Shown here: positions 1-7,578 of the stretch, piece by piece
How the letters are laid out: every line of letters begins with the position of its first letter
Position numbering within the stretch: the first letter of the stretch is position 1
DNA from: Thermoclostridium caenicola
GTDB lineage: Bacteria > Bacillota > Clostridia > DSM-8532
Assembly: GCF_900142095.1 (NCBI RefSeq)
Contig: NZ_FQZP01000017.1
Location: forward strand, 1-43,572
Direction of reading: 5' to 3'
Length of the DNA: 43,572 bases
Notes under the pieces: model-generated
Seen by the model: the letters and a program-made list of their open reading frames with translations, nothing else
Database searches by the model: none
Told to the model about the DNA's origin: nothing
Position numbers and translations under genes: made by a program

Positions 1-46
1 GCCCTTTATTTTATCGATTTTGGGCTATATTTTTGATATTTCAAAG

Positions 47-84
47 AAAACAGGCATTCTCACCCACGTGAAAATGCCTGTTTT
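47..84. terminator. Bidirectional intrinsic terminator
   Basis: A 12-bp perfect inverted repeat (AAAACAGGCATT at 47-58 against AATGCCTGTTTT at 73-84) has T-rich sequence on both outer sides. It can end the minus-strand MFS transcript and whatever enters from the left edge. A second stem without a T-tract on the minus strand (96-103 with 110-117, GGCGGCCT type) lies between it and the MFS stop codon. Confidence 0.75.
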
Positions 85-134
85 TCGACAATCTGAGGCC
101 GCCTTTTCAGGCGGCCTTTTCAGATCCGGCCATA

Positions 135-1343
135 TTATCCGCGCGTCCCTTTGCGGACATATACCCTGTACGCGGCGCCCATTGCCAGGCAGGCAAGAAA
201 CATGTATGCCGATACGCCCATCAGGACGCGGGATGCCATGAACTCCGGCATGACCACGGCAAAGACGCTGCAGAAGAGAATGCCATAACCGCCGAAGGCC
301 AGGGAGAACAACGAATGAACGGTCGCACGGCCCTGCTCTTCGATCTTCTGCTGCAGCCAGTCTTCCACAAGGACCTCGGCCGATGCCATCATCAGGTAGA
401 ACAAACCGTAAAGGGGCAGCAGAAGCCATGAAGGCCGAAGGCCGAAAATGCCCATGCAGATTGCTGATACGATCGAAAGCGTCCATATGACCCCAAAGAT
501 GTCCCCGAAGCGAAGCCTGCCGGCCAGACCCTTCACGCGCCAGGCGATCCGGCTGCCCAACGCACCCAGCAGCAAGCGGCAGCCTTCCCATATGCCTATC
601 CAGGTAAGATCCAGACGAAAGCTTTCGGCGATCAGCGGATCGTACTCATCAATAATGTTGGCAATGCCCACGATGAAGATGCCGGCCAGGGCCACCAGCA
701 GGATTTTGTGCTGGCCTGTAAGGAACAGGGCAGCCTCTTTCAGGGTTTTCATCCCCTGCCTCAAACCCTGTTTCTTTCCGGTTTTGCTGTGATAGTAGTT
801 GACTTCCTTCAGGAAAAAGGATACCAGGAAGCCTCCCATAACGCTCAGGACCGACAGCAGGAGGGCGTTGCCCATACCCAGCGCGGCGGACAGAAAGCCG
901 CCGGTGAACATGGAAATAGCCATGCTGATACCGGCAAAGAAATTCGCCCTGCCATAGATCCGATCAAACTCATCCTCCTTGCCGCATGCTTTCAGGGTAT
1001 CGAATAAAAGGCCCTCGAAGGTTCCCGAGAAAAACGACTCGCTGATGCCCCACAGGATAAAGCCCAGGGCGAAAAGGGCGAAACCTTCTGAAAAATACCA
1101 CAGCATAAAGCCTGCGGCATTGAGCAAAAAGCCAAGGGTCAGCATATGCTTCCGGTTCCAGTTGTCGGCAAGGATGCCCGTGGGTATTTCCAGCACAACG
1201 GCGGGAACGGCCCAAATGGCAAGCAAAAGGGAAATTTCCCCCAGTGAAAGTCCCTTGGACTGGAACAGCAAAACATAAACCGGACAGATGGGTATCAGGT
1301 TTCTCAAAAAGTTCAGGATGTAAAAAAGCTTGATGTTTTTCAT
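135..1343 (-). CDS. Major facilitator superfamily transporter
   Basis: The protein is 402 residues and almost entirely hydrophobic, with about twelve predicted membrane spans, the usual size for an MFS permease. The N-terminus reads MKNIKLFYILNFLRNL, and the first loop contains a typical MFS stretch (PTGILADNWNRK, a variant of the GxLaDrxGrk loop between spans 2 and 3). The start at 1343 is preferred over an upstream ATG at 1415 because GGAGG sits six bases before it and the upstream codons look non-coding. The substrate cannot be read from the sequence; sugar or drug export are both possible for this branch. It is a lone gene, divergent from yyaC, with a leader region that may control its translation (see the 1354-1480 entries). 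Confidence 0.85.
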   Translation of the reverse strand: MKNIKLFYILNFLRNLIPICPVYVLLFQSKGLSLGEISLLLAIWAVPAVVLEIPTGILADNWNRKHMLTLGFLLNAAGFMLWYFSEGFALFALGFILWGISESFFSGTFEGLLFDTLKACGKEDEFDRIYGRANFFAGISMAISMFTGGFLSAALGMGNALLLSVLSVMGGFLVSFFLKEVNYYHSKTGKKQGLRQGMKTLKEAALFLTGQHKILLVALAGIFIVGIANIIDEYDPLIAESFRLDLTWIGIWEGCRLLLGALGSRIAWRVKGLAGRLRFGDIFGVIWTLSIVSAICMGIFGLRPSWLLLPLYGLFYLMMASAEVLVEDWLQQKIEEQGRATVHSLFSLAFGGYGILFCSVFAVVMPEFMASRVLMGVSAYMFLACLAMGAAYRVYVRKGTRG

Positions 1344-1353
1344 GCGGATCCTC

Positions 1354-1401
1354 CAATACTTGTGTTCTGATGAGTGACGGGCACGACGAGCGCAAGTATG
1401 G
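1354..1401 (-). promoter_or_regulatory. Hairpin abutting the MFS ribosome binding site
   Basis: Read on the minus strand, ATACTTG (1399-1393) pairs perfectly with CAAGTAT (1362-1356). The pairing extends by a CC/GG pair past one mismatch, into the first G's of the GGAGG site at 1354-1350. Folding would partly cover the ribosome binding site of the MFS gene. The loop is about 30 nt, so stability on its own is modest. Confidence 0.35.
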
Positions 1402-1422
1402 GGGACCTCGGGCAAGGATGTG

Positions 1423-1461
1423 TTACTGGCCTGTATCCCAGAAATCCAGGAAAACGAGCAT
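1423..1461 (-). CDS. Possible 12-residue leader peptide upstream of the MFS gene
   Basis: A short frame reads MLVFLDFWDTGQ and stops 80 nt before the MFS start. Its ATG has a strong ribosome binding site, AAAAAGGAGG, nine bases upstream, better than that of many real genes here. A short well-initiated frame followed by a hairpin over the next ribosome binding site is the arrangement known from translational attenuators of resistance genes. No similarity to a named leader peptide is claimed; expression is inferred from the site alone. Confidence 0.35.
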   Translation of the reverse strand: MLVFLDFWDTGQ

Positions 1462-1501
1462 TCCTGAGAACCTCCTTTTTATTTGGTCACATAATACCAT
1501 C

Positions 1502-1531
1502 ATTATAGCCGACGGCACGGGAGAATGAAAA
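1502..1531 (-). promoter_or_regulatory. Possible promoter of the MFS transcript
   Basis: On the minus strand, TTTTCA (1531-1526) and TATAAT (1507-1502) are separated by 18 bp. The -10 is perfect and the -35 matches the consensus at four of six positions. It would give a leader of about 150 nt that includes the short leader frame. Confidence 0.4.
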
Positions 1532-1676
1532 GCCTTTTCAGGGGATTTTTTCCGTGGTTCCGGCCGCGGACAGGCATGCGCAATCAGCCCAAAAGCGTGA
1601 TGATATGCAATTTCGCGGCCTTCGGGAAAATGGTTTTGAATAGTATATTGGGACAGGCTGCGGGAATACTTATGTA

Positions 1677-2318
1677 ATGAGTACGGATATTGGAAAGTTG
1701 CGTGTGGATTTGGACACAAAAGGCTATTTCAGGTCAGATGATAAATTTGCCGCATTCAAGATAGCACGGGCGGTGTCCGAGCTGATGACCGCTGCCGGCT
1801 TGAAAAACAAAACGGAGCCTGGTCTTAAGCGGCCCGTGGTGGTGATGTGCATCGGCACCGACAGGTCAACGGGAGATTCCCTGGGTCCGCTGGTGGGCGA
1901 CATGCTGAGCAGGTGGAGGCTGCCGGGGATCCATGTGCTGGGCACCCTTGACGAGCCGGTTCATGCCAAAAACCTGGAGGAAGTGCTGATCAAAACGGCC
2001 TACCAATATCCCTGCGCCTTTATTGTGGCGATCGATGCCTCGCTGGGCATCCTGGAGCATGTGGGCAGCATCTCGGTCGGGCGCGGCCCGCTCAAGCCGG
2101 GCGCAGGGCTGAAAAAGGATCTCCCGCCGGTGGGGGATATGCATATCACCGGCATCGTCAACACAGGCGGATTCATGGATTTCCTCGTGCTTCAGAGCAC
2201 CAGGCTGTCGGTGGTCATGCGCATGGCCGACATCATTGCCCGCGGCATGTATATGGCCTTCAACGAGTTTATCACCTTGCCCATCCGCGATAACCTGACC
2301 CTGTCCAAATTTAATTGA
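1677..2318 (+). CDS. yyaC: Sporulation protein YyaC (GPR-like, DUF1256)
   Basis: The protein is 213 residues. It matches the YyaC/DUF1256 family, a relative of the germination protease GPR found in endospore formers. Typical blocks are visible: CIGTDRSTGDSLGPLVG (about residues 60-76), the LGTLDEPVHAKNL segment, an AIDASLG strand-loop, and VGDMHITGIVNTGGF near the C-terminus. The acidic residues in the first and third blocks correspond to positions conserved with GPR. Its exact substrate is not established. It is a single gene, divergent from the MFS transporter. The ribosome binding site before the ATG is weak. Its presence is the best evidence that the organism forms spores. Confidence 0.93.
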   Translation: MSTDIGKLRVDLDTKGYFRSDDKFAAFKIARAVSELMTAAGLKNKTEPGLKRPVVVMCIGTDRSTGDSLGPLVGDMLSRWRLPGIHVLGTLDEPVHAKNLEEVLIKTAYQYPCAFIVAIDASLGILEHVGSISVGRGPLKPGAGLKKDLPPVGDMHITGIVNTGGFMDFLVLQSTRLSVVMRMADIIARGMYMAFNEFITLPIRDNLTLSKFN

Positions 2319-2445
2319 TCCCGTCGCTGGTTTTTCTTTTCCCGGAAAGGGTATATATTCATTGTTCAGGCAATACCATAATTGAGTATGCCGCCATTGG
2401 CGGAGCCGTTATTGTCAAATTGCCGTTTCAGAAAGGAGTATGGGT

Positions 2446-2604
2446 ATGGAAAAATGGGTTTGCACGATCTGCGGTTATGTTTATGATCCTGAAGTGGGTG
2501 ATCCCGATAACGGGATAGCGCCCGGAACACCTTTTGAAGAGCTTCCTGACGACTGGGTATGTCCCGACTGCGGTGTGGGCAAGGACATGTTTGAGAAGGA
2601 ATAA
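2446..2604 (+). CDS. Rubredoxin
   Basis: This 52-residue protein reads [19 protein letters not shown] and so on, with the two knuckles CTICG (Cys6, Cys9) and CPDCG (Cys39, Cys42) that hold one iron atom. The aromatic core (Trp4, Tyr11, Tyr13, Phe30, Trp37) and the [19 protein letters not shown] linker are typical of the family. It is a small cytoplasmic one-electron carrier, in anaerobes usually linked to oxygen or peroxide detoxification. An in-frame ATG at 2440 also exists, but AAAGGAG ends at 2438, so the ATG at 2446 has the right spacing. It is followed by its own terminator. Confidence 0.95.
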   Translation: MEKWVCTICGYVYDPEVGDPDNGIAPGTPFEELPDDWVCPDCGVGKDMFEKE

Positions 2605-2655
2605 AGCTTTATCAGGATGCAGCCCGTGCCTAACGGCGGGCGAGGAATGTTGCGG

Positions 2656-2705
2656 AAACCCCGGCTGGGCGCCTGACTGGGTTCAGCGCTTCAGCCGGGT
2701 TTTCG
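2656..2705 (+). terminator. Terminator after rubredoxin
   Basis: CCCGGCTG (5' arm, 2656-2667 with the flanking A's and one bulge) pairs with CAGCCGGG (2692-2700), followed by TTTT and further T-rich sequence. Confidence 0.7.
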
Positions 2706-2848
2706 TGTTTCTTTGACATCATCCGCCGCCTGGGGGACGGGCACGGGCAGGGGGCAAAGGCCTTTTCCGGACGGCCTTCTGCCGGCGGAAACGTACAAGG
2801 GGAGCCAGGTTAGGATAAAAAAGGCTAAAAAATTTTTGATTTTCCGTA

Positions 2849-2877
2849 TTGACAGGATGCCTAGGATTTTGTATACT
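2849..2877 (+). promoter_or_regulatory. Strong promoter of the tRNA cluster
   Basis: TTGACA (2849-2854) and TATACT (2872-2877) are exactly 17 bp apart, about 50 bp before the first tRNA. The rest of the 2706-2848 stretch shows no gene. Confidence 0.85.
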
Positions 2878-2928
2878 GATAAAGCGCCGTCGGTGATACG
2901 AAAAAGTAACGGCGGAACCTTGAAAGAT

Positions 2929-3004
2929 GGGAATATAGCTCAGCTGGGAGAGCACCTGCCTTACAAGCAGGGGGTCATAGGTTCGATCCCTATTGTTCCC
3001 ACCA
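2929..3004 (+). tRNA. tRNA-Val (anticodon TAC)
   Basis: This is a 76-nt cloverleaf. GGGAATA pairs with TGTTCCC in the acceptor stem. The anticodon stem CCTGC/GCAGG carries loop CTTACAA with TAC at 2962-2964. The T-arm contains GGTTCGATCC. The 3' CCA is encoded. Confidence 0.97.
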
Positions 3005-3008
3005 TTAT

Positions 3009-3085
3009 GGCCCGGTAGTTCAGATGGTTAGAACGCTAGCCTGTCACGCTAGAGGCCGAGGGTTCGAGTCCCTTCCGGGTCGCCA
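3009..3085 (+). tRNA. tRNA-Asp (anticodon GTC)
   Basis: This is a 77-nt cloverleaf. Acceptor GGCCCGG pairs with CCGGGTC, the anticodon loop is CTGTCAC (GTC), the T-arm is GGGTTCGAGTCCC, and CCA is encoded. Confidence 0.97.
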
Positions 3086-3123
3086 CTCAATCCATAGAAG
3101 GCAGCGCTTTCTGTGGATGATTT

Positions 3124-3199
<76 letters not shown>

Positions 3200-3233
3200 G
3201 GGATTTTTGTTGCAACAACAGAAATCCATACCT

Positions 3234-3308
3234 GCGGGATTAACTCAGTGGTAGAGTGTCACCTTGCCAAGGTGAAAGTCGCGAGTTCGAATCTCGTATC
3301 CCGCTCCA
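3234..3308 (+). tRNA. tRNA-Gly (anticodon GCC)
   Basis: This is a 75-nt cloverleaf. Acceptor GCGGGAT pairs with ATCCCGC, the anticodon arm CACCT/AGGTG encloses TTGCCAA (GCC), the discriminator is T, and CCA is encoded. Confidence 0.97.
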
Positions 3309-3417
3309 AAAGATAATTGCCGCAGAGAGTATATCGCGGGAGATGTATTTTCTGCGGCTTTTCATCATTAATAACTCGATCATGGCTGATGGCTGCAAAG
3401 CAGGCCGGATCGCATTT

Positions 3418-3492
<75 letters not shown>

Positions 3493-3498
3493 AGGAAG

Positions 3499-3540
3499 AA
3501 ATCCCTGAAAGCTTTGTGATATAGCTTTCAGGGATTTTTG
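3499..3540 (+). terminator. Terminator of the tRNA operon
   Basis: A 15-bp perfect stem (AAATCCCTGAAAGCT at 3499-3513 with its complement at 3523-3537) has a 9-nt loop and ends in a run of T's. Confidence 0.9.
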
Positions 3541-3618
3541 CATGATTTGGGGGTCAGGCCGGACGTCCGGCGTTTGCCCTTCGGCCTTCAAATGCTGCCA
3601 AGCCTATTGCGGCGCAAC

Positions 3619-3660
3619 AGAGGAGCTGTTTCAAGTGTACCTTGAGACAGCTCCTCTTTT
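3619..3660 (+). terminator. Intrinsic terminator with no gene before it
   Basis: AGAGGAGCTGTTTCAAG (3619-3635) pairs with CTTGAGACAGCTCCTCT (3641-3657) with one wobble, and T's follow. No gene lies between it and the tRNA terminator 80 bp upstream. Confidence 0.8.
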
Positions 3661-3728
3661 CATGTAAAGCGCAGAAAGCTCGCCCGTCCTGTCTTATGGC
3701 GCCTATGTTTACGATGTCATGAGGAAGT

Positions 3729-3757
3729 TTGAGATTTTCAAAGAGGAATATTACAAA
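3729..3757 (+). promoter_or_regulatory. Possible promoter of the sugar locus
   Basis: TTGAGA (3729-3734) and TACAAA (3752-3757) have 17-bp spacing, about 80 bp before the binding-protein start. Each hexamer has at least four of six consensus bases. A weak core fits a promoter that needs the activator encoded in the same locus, but no operator is recognised. Confidence 0.35.
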
Positions 3758-3837
3758 AGTCATGTCATTGTCATTACAGAAGGCAGGTGAAAATAAATGC
3801 CCGAAGGAATATGCTAAAGAAAAAAGGAGGGATCCGA

Positions 3838-4878
3838 ATGAAAAGGTTACTTAGTGTGCTGCTGTGTACTGCATTGGTTCTCTGTTTACTGCTGACCGGC
3901 TGCGGTCAGTCGCAGCAGGCGACCGGAAGCAATGTCACCCCGACCCCCGCTCCGAGTGCGGGTACGACAGGCTCTTCACAAGAGCAAAAGCAGGCAGGGC
4001 CCCTTGGAGAGAGGCCGGCAGGCGGATGGACTTTCGGTTACACCTGTATGGATGGTACAAACCCGTTCTTTGTCATTCTTGAAGAAACCATCCGAAAAGA
4101 AGTGGAAGCAAGAGGGGATAAGCTGATCACCACTGACCCTGCCAATGATGTTACCCGTCAGATTACACAGATTGAGGACATGATCACGCAGGGAATCGAC
4201 GCCATCTTCCTGAACCCCGCCGAAGCCGAAGGTATTCTGCCCGCCCTTGACATGCTGAAGGAAGCCGGAATACCCATCCTCAATTTTGACACGGAAGTGG
4301 CCGATCTGTCCTATTGCTTCTCATACGTTGGTTCGGACAACTATAATGCCGGTTACGTATGCGGCGAGGACCTCGTCAAGAAGGTGCCGGGCGGCGGCAA
4401 AATCATCATCCTCGATTCTCCCACAATGAACTCCATTAACGACAGGGAAAGAGGCTTCAAAGACGCCATTGCAGGAAAGGGCTTTGAAATTGTCGCAGAA
4501 CAGGATGCCAAGGGTAACCTTGAAGTGGCAATGGGTATCGCGGAAGACCTGCTGCAGGCACACAGCGACGTAGTGGCAATCTTCGGCGGAAATGACCCGA
4601 CCGCACTTGGTGCCCTGGCAGCAGCCAATGCCGCAGGACTTAAGGATGTGCTCATTTACGGTGTTGACGGTTCCCCTGACATCAAGGCCGAGCTTGCCCG
4701 CGGAGATTCCCTGATTGAAGGTACCGGCGCCCAGTCTCCCATCAATATAGCCAAGATCTCGGTAGAAGTGATGTATAAGTATCTGGCCGGTGAGAAAGTG
4801 GATGCCAGGTATCCTGTTCCAACCTTCCTTATCACATCTGAGAATGTGAAGGAGTTCGGCATAGACTCCTGGCAATAA
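3838..4878 (+). CDS. Sugar ABC transporter substrate-binding lipoprotein (ribose/xylose-binding type)
   Basis: The protein is 346 residues. Residues 1-22 form a lipoprotein signal ending in LLTGC, with Cys22 as the lipid anchor, followed by a Ser/Thr/Pro/Gln-rich linker to about residue 55. The rest is a Peripla_BP_4-type two-lobed binding domain. Marks are TCMDGTNPFF in the first strand, DMITQGIDAIFLNP, the AGIPILNFDTEV hinge strand, GSDNYNAGY, and FGGNDPTALGALAA near the ligand pocket. It would capture a sugar outside the membrane and deliver it to the ATPase/permease encoded next. The start is set by AAAGGAGG seven bases upstream. A terminator directly after the gene should make this the most abundant product of the locus. 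The ligand is not decidable from sequence; the isomerase downstream hints at lyxose or mannose. Confidence 0.93.
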   Translation: MKRLLSVLLCTALVLCLLLTGCGQSQQATGSNVTPTPAPSAGTTGSSQEQKQAGPLGERPAGGWTFGYTCMDGTNPFFVILEETIRKEVEARGDKLITTDPANDVTRQITQIEDMITQGIDAIFLNPAEAEGILPALDMLKEAGIPILNFDTEVADLSYCFSYVGSDNYNAGYVCGEDLVKKVPGGGKIIILDSPTMNSINDRERGFKDAIAGKGFEIVAEQDAKGNLEVAMGIAEDLLQAHSDVVAIFGGNDPTALGALAAANAAGLKDVLIYGVDGSPDIKAELARGDSLIEGTGAQSPINIAKISVEVMYKYLAGEKVDARYPVPTFLITSENVKEFGIDSWQ

Positions 4879-4889
4879 TTCCTCAATGT

Positions 4890-4953
4890 GGGCTGTTGCA
4901 AAACGTACTGCATATCCATTTACTGTCGGGCGTTTTGCAACGCCCTGTTTTTT
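4890..4953 (+). terminator. Leaky terminator between binding protein and ATPase
   Basis: GGGCTGTTGCAAAACG (4890-4905) pairs with CGTTTTGCAACGCCC (4931-4945), 15 bp with one bulge, then TGTTTTTT. Its position inside an ABC operon fits partial read-through that keeps binding protein in excess over the membrane parts. Confidence 0.8.
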
Positions 4954-4970
4954 AAAAAAGTCGGAGGAAA

Positions 4971-6467
4971 GTGGGTGATCGGTTGGCTAACGGTGTATTG
5001 CTGCAAATGAAGAACATACATAAAACCTTCCCCGGCGTTTATGCATTGAAAGCGGTCGATTTTGAGCTCAGAGCGGGCGAAGTTCATGCCATTCTTGGCG
5101 AAAACGGTGCCGGGAAATCCACGCTGATCAAAATATTGGGCGGCATCTATACCGCCGACCAGGGAGAAATATATATTGAAGGAAAGAAAGTGGACATCAG
5201 GGAAGTCCACGACGCGCAAAAATACGGGATATCCATTATCCACCAGGAACTGGTGCTGGTCCCTTACATGACAGTGGCTGAAAACATTTTTCTGGGCCGG
5301 GAACCCGTGAAGGGGGGGCTTGTGAATGCTGCCAGGATGTATGAGGAGGCGCAGCGGTTAATTGACAGCTATGGCGTCAACATCAGTGCCAAATCCATGA
5401 TTCGGGATTTGACGATTGCGCAGCAGCAACTGGTGGAGATCATCAAAGCCATATCCTACAATTCAAAAATCCTTGTCATGGACGAACCGACCTCTTCCAT
5501 TTCCGAAAAGGAAGTCAAGTTCCTTTTTGAAACCATGCGCAATCTTACCGCCAAGGGAGTAGGCATTATCTATATTTCACACAGAATGAGCGAACTTGCG
5601 GAAATCTGCGACCGGGTGACCGTCATGCGCGACGGTTCGTATATCGGAACAAAGGTGGTCAGGGAAACCACCAATGACGAGCTGATAGCCATGATGGTGG
5701 GCCGCGAGCTGAAGAATTACTATACCAGGGATTTCAAAAAAGACGGGGAAGTCATCTTAAAATGTGAAAACATCTCCGACCGTAAAATGGTCAAGGGTGT
5801 CAGCTTTGAAGTCAAAAAGGGAGAAATCGTCGGTTTTGCAGGACTGGTGGGCGCCGGAAGAAGCGAACTGATGAAATGCCTCTTTGGCCTTACCAGGGAA
5901 TATACCGGAGATATTTATATCGATGGCAAAAAGGTGGTCATCCGATCGCCTGCCGACGCCATAAAACAGGGGATAGCCCTGGTGCCTGAGGATCGCAAAC
6001 TTGAAGGGCTGTTCCACGTGCAGAGCGTCAGGTTTAATTCAACCATTGTGGTGCTTAAGGAGTTTATCAGGGGTATTGCGGTCAATCGCAGGAAAGAAGA
6101 AGAAATTACACAGGCATACATTGACCGGATGTCTACAAAAACGCCTTCCATGGAACAGGCGATAGGAAAGCTTTCGGGCGGAAATCAGCAGAAGGTGATG
6201 ATTGGCAGATGGCTGGCCACTTCTCCCAAAATATTGATCCTGGATGAACCGACCAGGGGCGTGGACGTAGGCGCTAAATCGGAGATATACGCTATCATGA
6301 ATGACCTTGCAAAATCGGGTATGGCCATTATCATGATATCTTCTGAAATGCCTGAGCTCATCAACATGAGCGACCGGATCTACGTGATGTGCGAGGGAAG
6401 GATAACAGGGTGCCTCAACCACGAAGAGGTGACGCAGGAAAAAATCATGAGGCTGGCGGCAAAATAG
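4971..6467 (+). CDS. Sugar ABC transporter ATP-binding protein (MglA/RbsA/XylG type)
   Basis: The protein is about 498 residues with two fused nucleotide-binding domains, the usual design of CUT2 carbohydrate importers. The first domain has Walker A GENGAGKST (residues 43-51), a signature region reading LTIAQQQLVEI and Walker B ILVMDEPTSSI. The second has the relaxed Walker A GLVGAGRSE, the signature LSGGNQQKV and Walker B ILILDEPTRGVDVGAKSEIY, all family norms. It powers sugar import from the cytoplasmic face. The start is uncertain: the GTG at 4971 lies only three bases after GGAGG, and an in-frame TTG at 4983 is an alternative. The domain itself begins near residue 12 with MKNIHKTFPGV, so function is not affected. 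Confidence 0.94.
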   Translation: MGDRLANGVLLQMKNIHKTFPGVYALKAVDFELRAGEVHAILGENGAGKSTLIKILGGIYTADQGEIYIEGKKVDIREVHDAQKYGISIIHQELVLVPYMTVAENIFLGREPVKGGLVNAARMYEEAQRLIDSYGVNISAKSMIRDLTIAQQQLVEIIKAISYNSKILVMDEPTSSISEKEVKFLFETMRNLTAKGVGIIYISHRMSELAEICDRVTVMRDGSYIGTKVVRETTNDELIAMMVGRELKNYYTRDFKKDGEVILKCENISDRKMVKGVSFEVKKGEIVGFAGLVGAGRSELMKCLFGLTREYTGDIYIDGKKVVIRSPADAIKQGIALVPEDRKLEGLFHVQSVRFNSTIVVLKEFIRGIAVNRRKEEEITQAYIDRMSTKTPSMEQAIGKLSGGNQQKVMIGRWLATSPKILILDEPTRGVDVGAKSEIYAIMNDLAKSGMAIIMISSEMPELINMSDRIYVMCEGRITGCLNHEEVTQEKIMRLAAK

Positions 6468-6487
6468 TCTGTTTAAGGAGGAGAGGT

Positions 6488-7507
6488 ATGGAAAGAGCGG
6501 CAAGCAGCAAAAAAAGCAACGTTGCCTATTTGGCAAATGGTATTAAGCATTGGTTTAAAGACAATCTGGGAATCATTATCGCCCTTTTGGTGCTGTGCGT
6601 GGCGCTGTCCGTAAATCCGATTACTGCGAAAACATTCCTGACCGTAAAAAATATTTTTAACGTGCTGAGACAGATTTCAACAAACCTGTTTCTGGCTTGT
6701 GGGATGACAATGGTCATCATCCTGGGCGGAATCGATCTGTCGGTGGGTTCGATCATTGCCTTGTCAGGCTGCCTTGCTGCAGGTGCGGTTGTGCGATATA
6801 ATCTGCCCCTTGGCGTTGCGCTGCTGATAGGCGTACTGGTAGGTTTAACCATCGGCCTCTTTAACGGCGTGGTCATTTCCAGGACAACAATTCCTCCTTT
6901 TATTGTCACATTGGCCACCATGAATATCGCCAAAGGCCTGGCCTATGTTTACACCGGGGGCTCACCCGTAAGGGTTGTCACGAAAGAATGGCAATTCCTC
7001 GGAGCAGGTTACATCGGTTCCGTTCCGACGCCGGTCATCATCCTGATAGTCGTTCTGATCGTAACGGCAATCATTATGAACAAGACCAGAATGGGCCGGT
7101 ACATATATGCGGTGGGTGGCAACGCGCAGGCAGCCGAATTTTCGGGTATAAAAGTGTCGCGGGTCAAGTTCTTCGTCTATGCCTATTCCGGCTTGATGGC
7201 AGGGCTTGCGGGAATCGTCCTGGCCTCCAGAATGTACTCCGGTCAGCCAACTGCGGGCGAAGGTGCTGAAATGGATGCCATTGCTGCCGTTGTCGTCGGC
7301 GGAACCAGCATGGCAGGCGGTTACGGTAAAATTGGCGGTACTATCATCGGCGGCTTGATCATAGGCATACTCAATAACGGATTGAACCTTTTGAACGTGA
7401 ACTCTTTCTGGCAATACGTTATCAAGGGTGCCGTCATCCTGCTGGCTGTATTCATTGATTACCTCAGGCAGGAAAATAAAGACAGAATCAAGGTCAGCGT
7501 AAAGTAA
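6488..7507 (+). CDS. Sugar ABC transporter permease (RbsC/XylH type)
   Basis: The protein is 339 residues and belongs to the branched-chain/ribose permease family (BPD_transp_2). It has eight to ten hydrophobic segments and the conserved cytoplasmic motif region GRYIYAVGGNAQAAEFSGIKVSRVK, which couples to the ATPase. The segment GGIDLSVGSIIALSG is typical of CUT2 permeases. The ATG at 6488 follows AAGGAGGAGAGGT and comes 20 bp after the ATPase stop, so the two are translated from one message. The longer upstream frame to 6389 overlaps the ATPase gene and lacks a ribosome binding site. It probably works as a homodimer, as only one permease gene is present. Confidence 0.94.
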   Translation: MERAASSKKSNVAYLANGIKHWFKDNLGIIIALLVLCVALSVNPITAKTFLTVKNIFNVLRQISTNLFLACGMTMVIILGGIDLSVGSIIALSGCLAAGAVVRYNLPLGVALLIGVLVGLTIGLFNGVVISRTTIPPFIVTLATMNIAKGLAYVYTGGSPVRVVTKEWQFLGAGYIGSVPTPVIILIVVLIVTAIIMNKTRMGRYIYAVGGNAQAAEFSGIKVSRVKFFVYAYSGLMAGLAGIVLASRMYSGQPTAGEGAEMDAIAAVVVGGTSMAGGYGKIGGTIIGGLIIGILNNGLNLLNVNSFWQYVIKGAVILLAVFIDYLRQENKDRIKVSVK

Positions 7508-7578
7508 TCTGTCGATAGATGCACCGTACATGTTATGATAAAGGTAGAGACGGCCATCGGAACAAGAGGTATGGACAG

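Larger units (their letters stand above)
3541..3837. other. Gene-poor stretch before the sugar locus
   Basis: No complete gene is visible. The stretch holds a second strong terminator (3619-3660), a possible promoter (3729-3757) and a short open frame. That frame, opened by a stop near 3665, runs to TGA at 3788-3790 and could read as ...SYGAYVYDVMRKFEIFK..., ending VIVITEGR. It has natural-looking codons but no ribosome binding site, and could be the remnant 3' end of a lost gene or chance. Confidence 0.4.

Noticed and set aside
2339-2430. Promoter of rubredoxin
   Set aside because: T/A-rich hexamers are present but none gives a -35/-10 pair at 16-18 bp; I could not choose one.
2315-2518. 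A 67-codon plus-strand frame overlapping the rubredoxin gene
   Set aside because: It covers the start of rubredoxin in another frame and lacks a ribosome binding site.
4881-4915. Possible CcpA (cre) site near the binding-protein terminator
   Set aside because: The TGCAAAACG stretch fails the central CG spacing of the cre consensus and is explained by the terminator stem.
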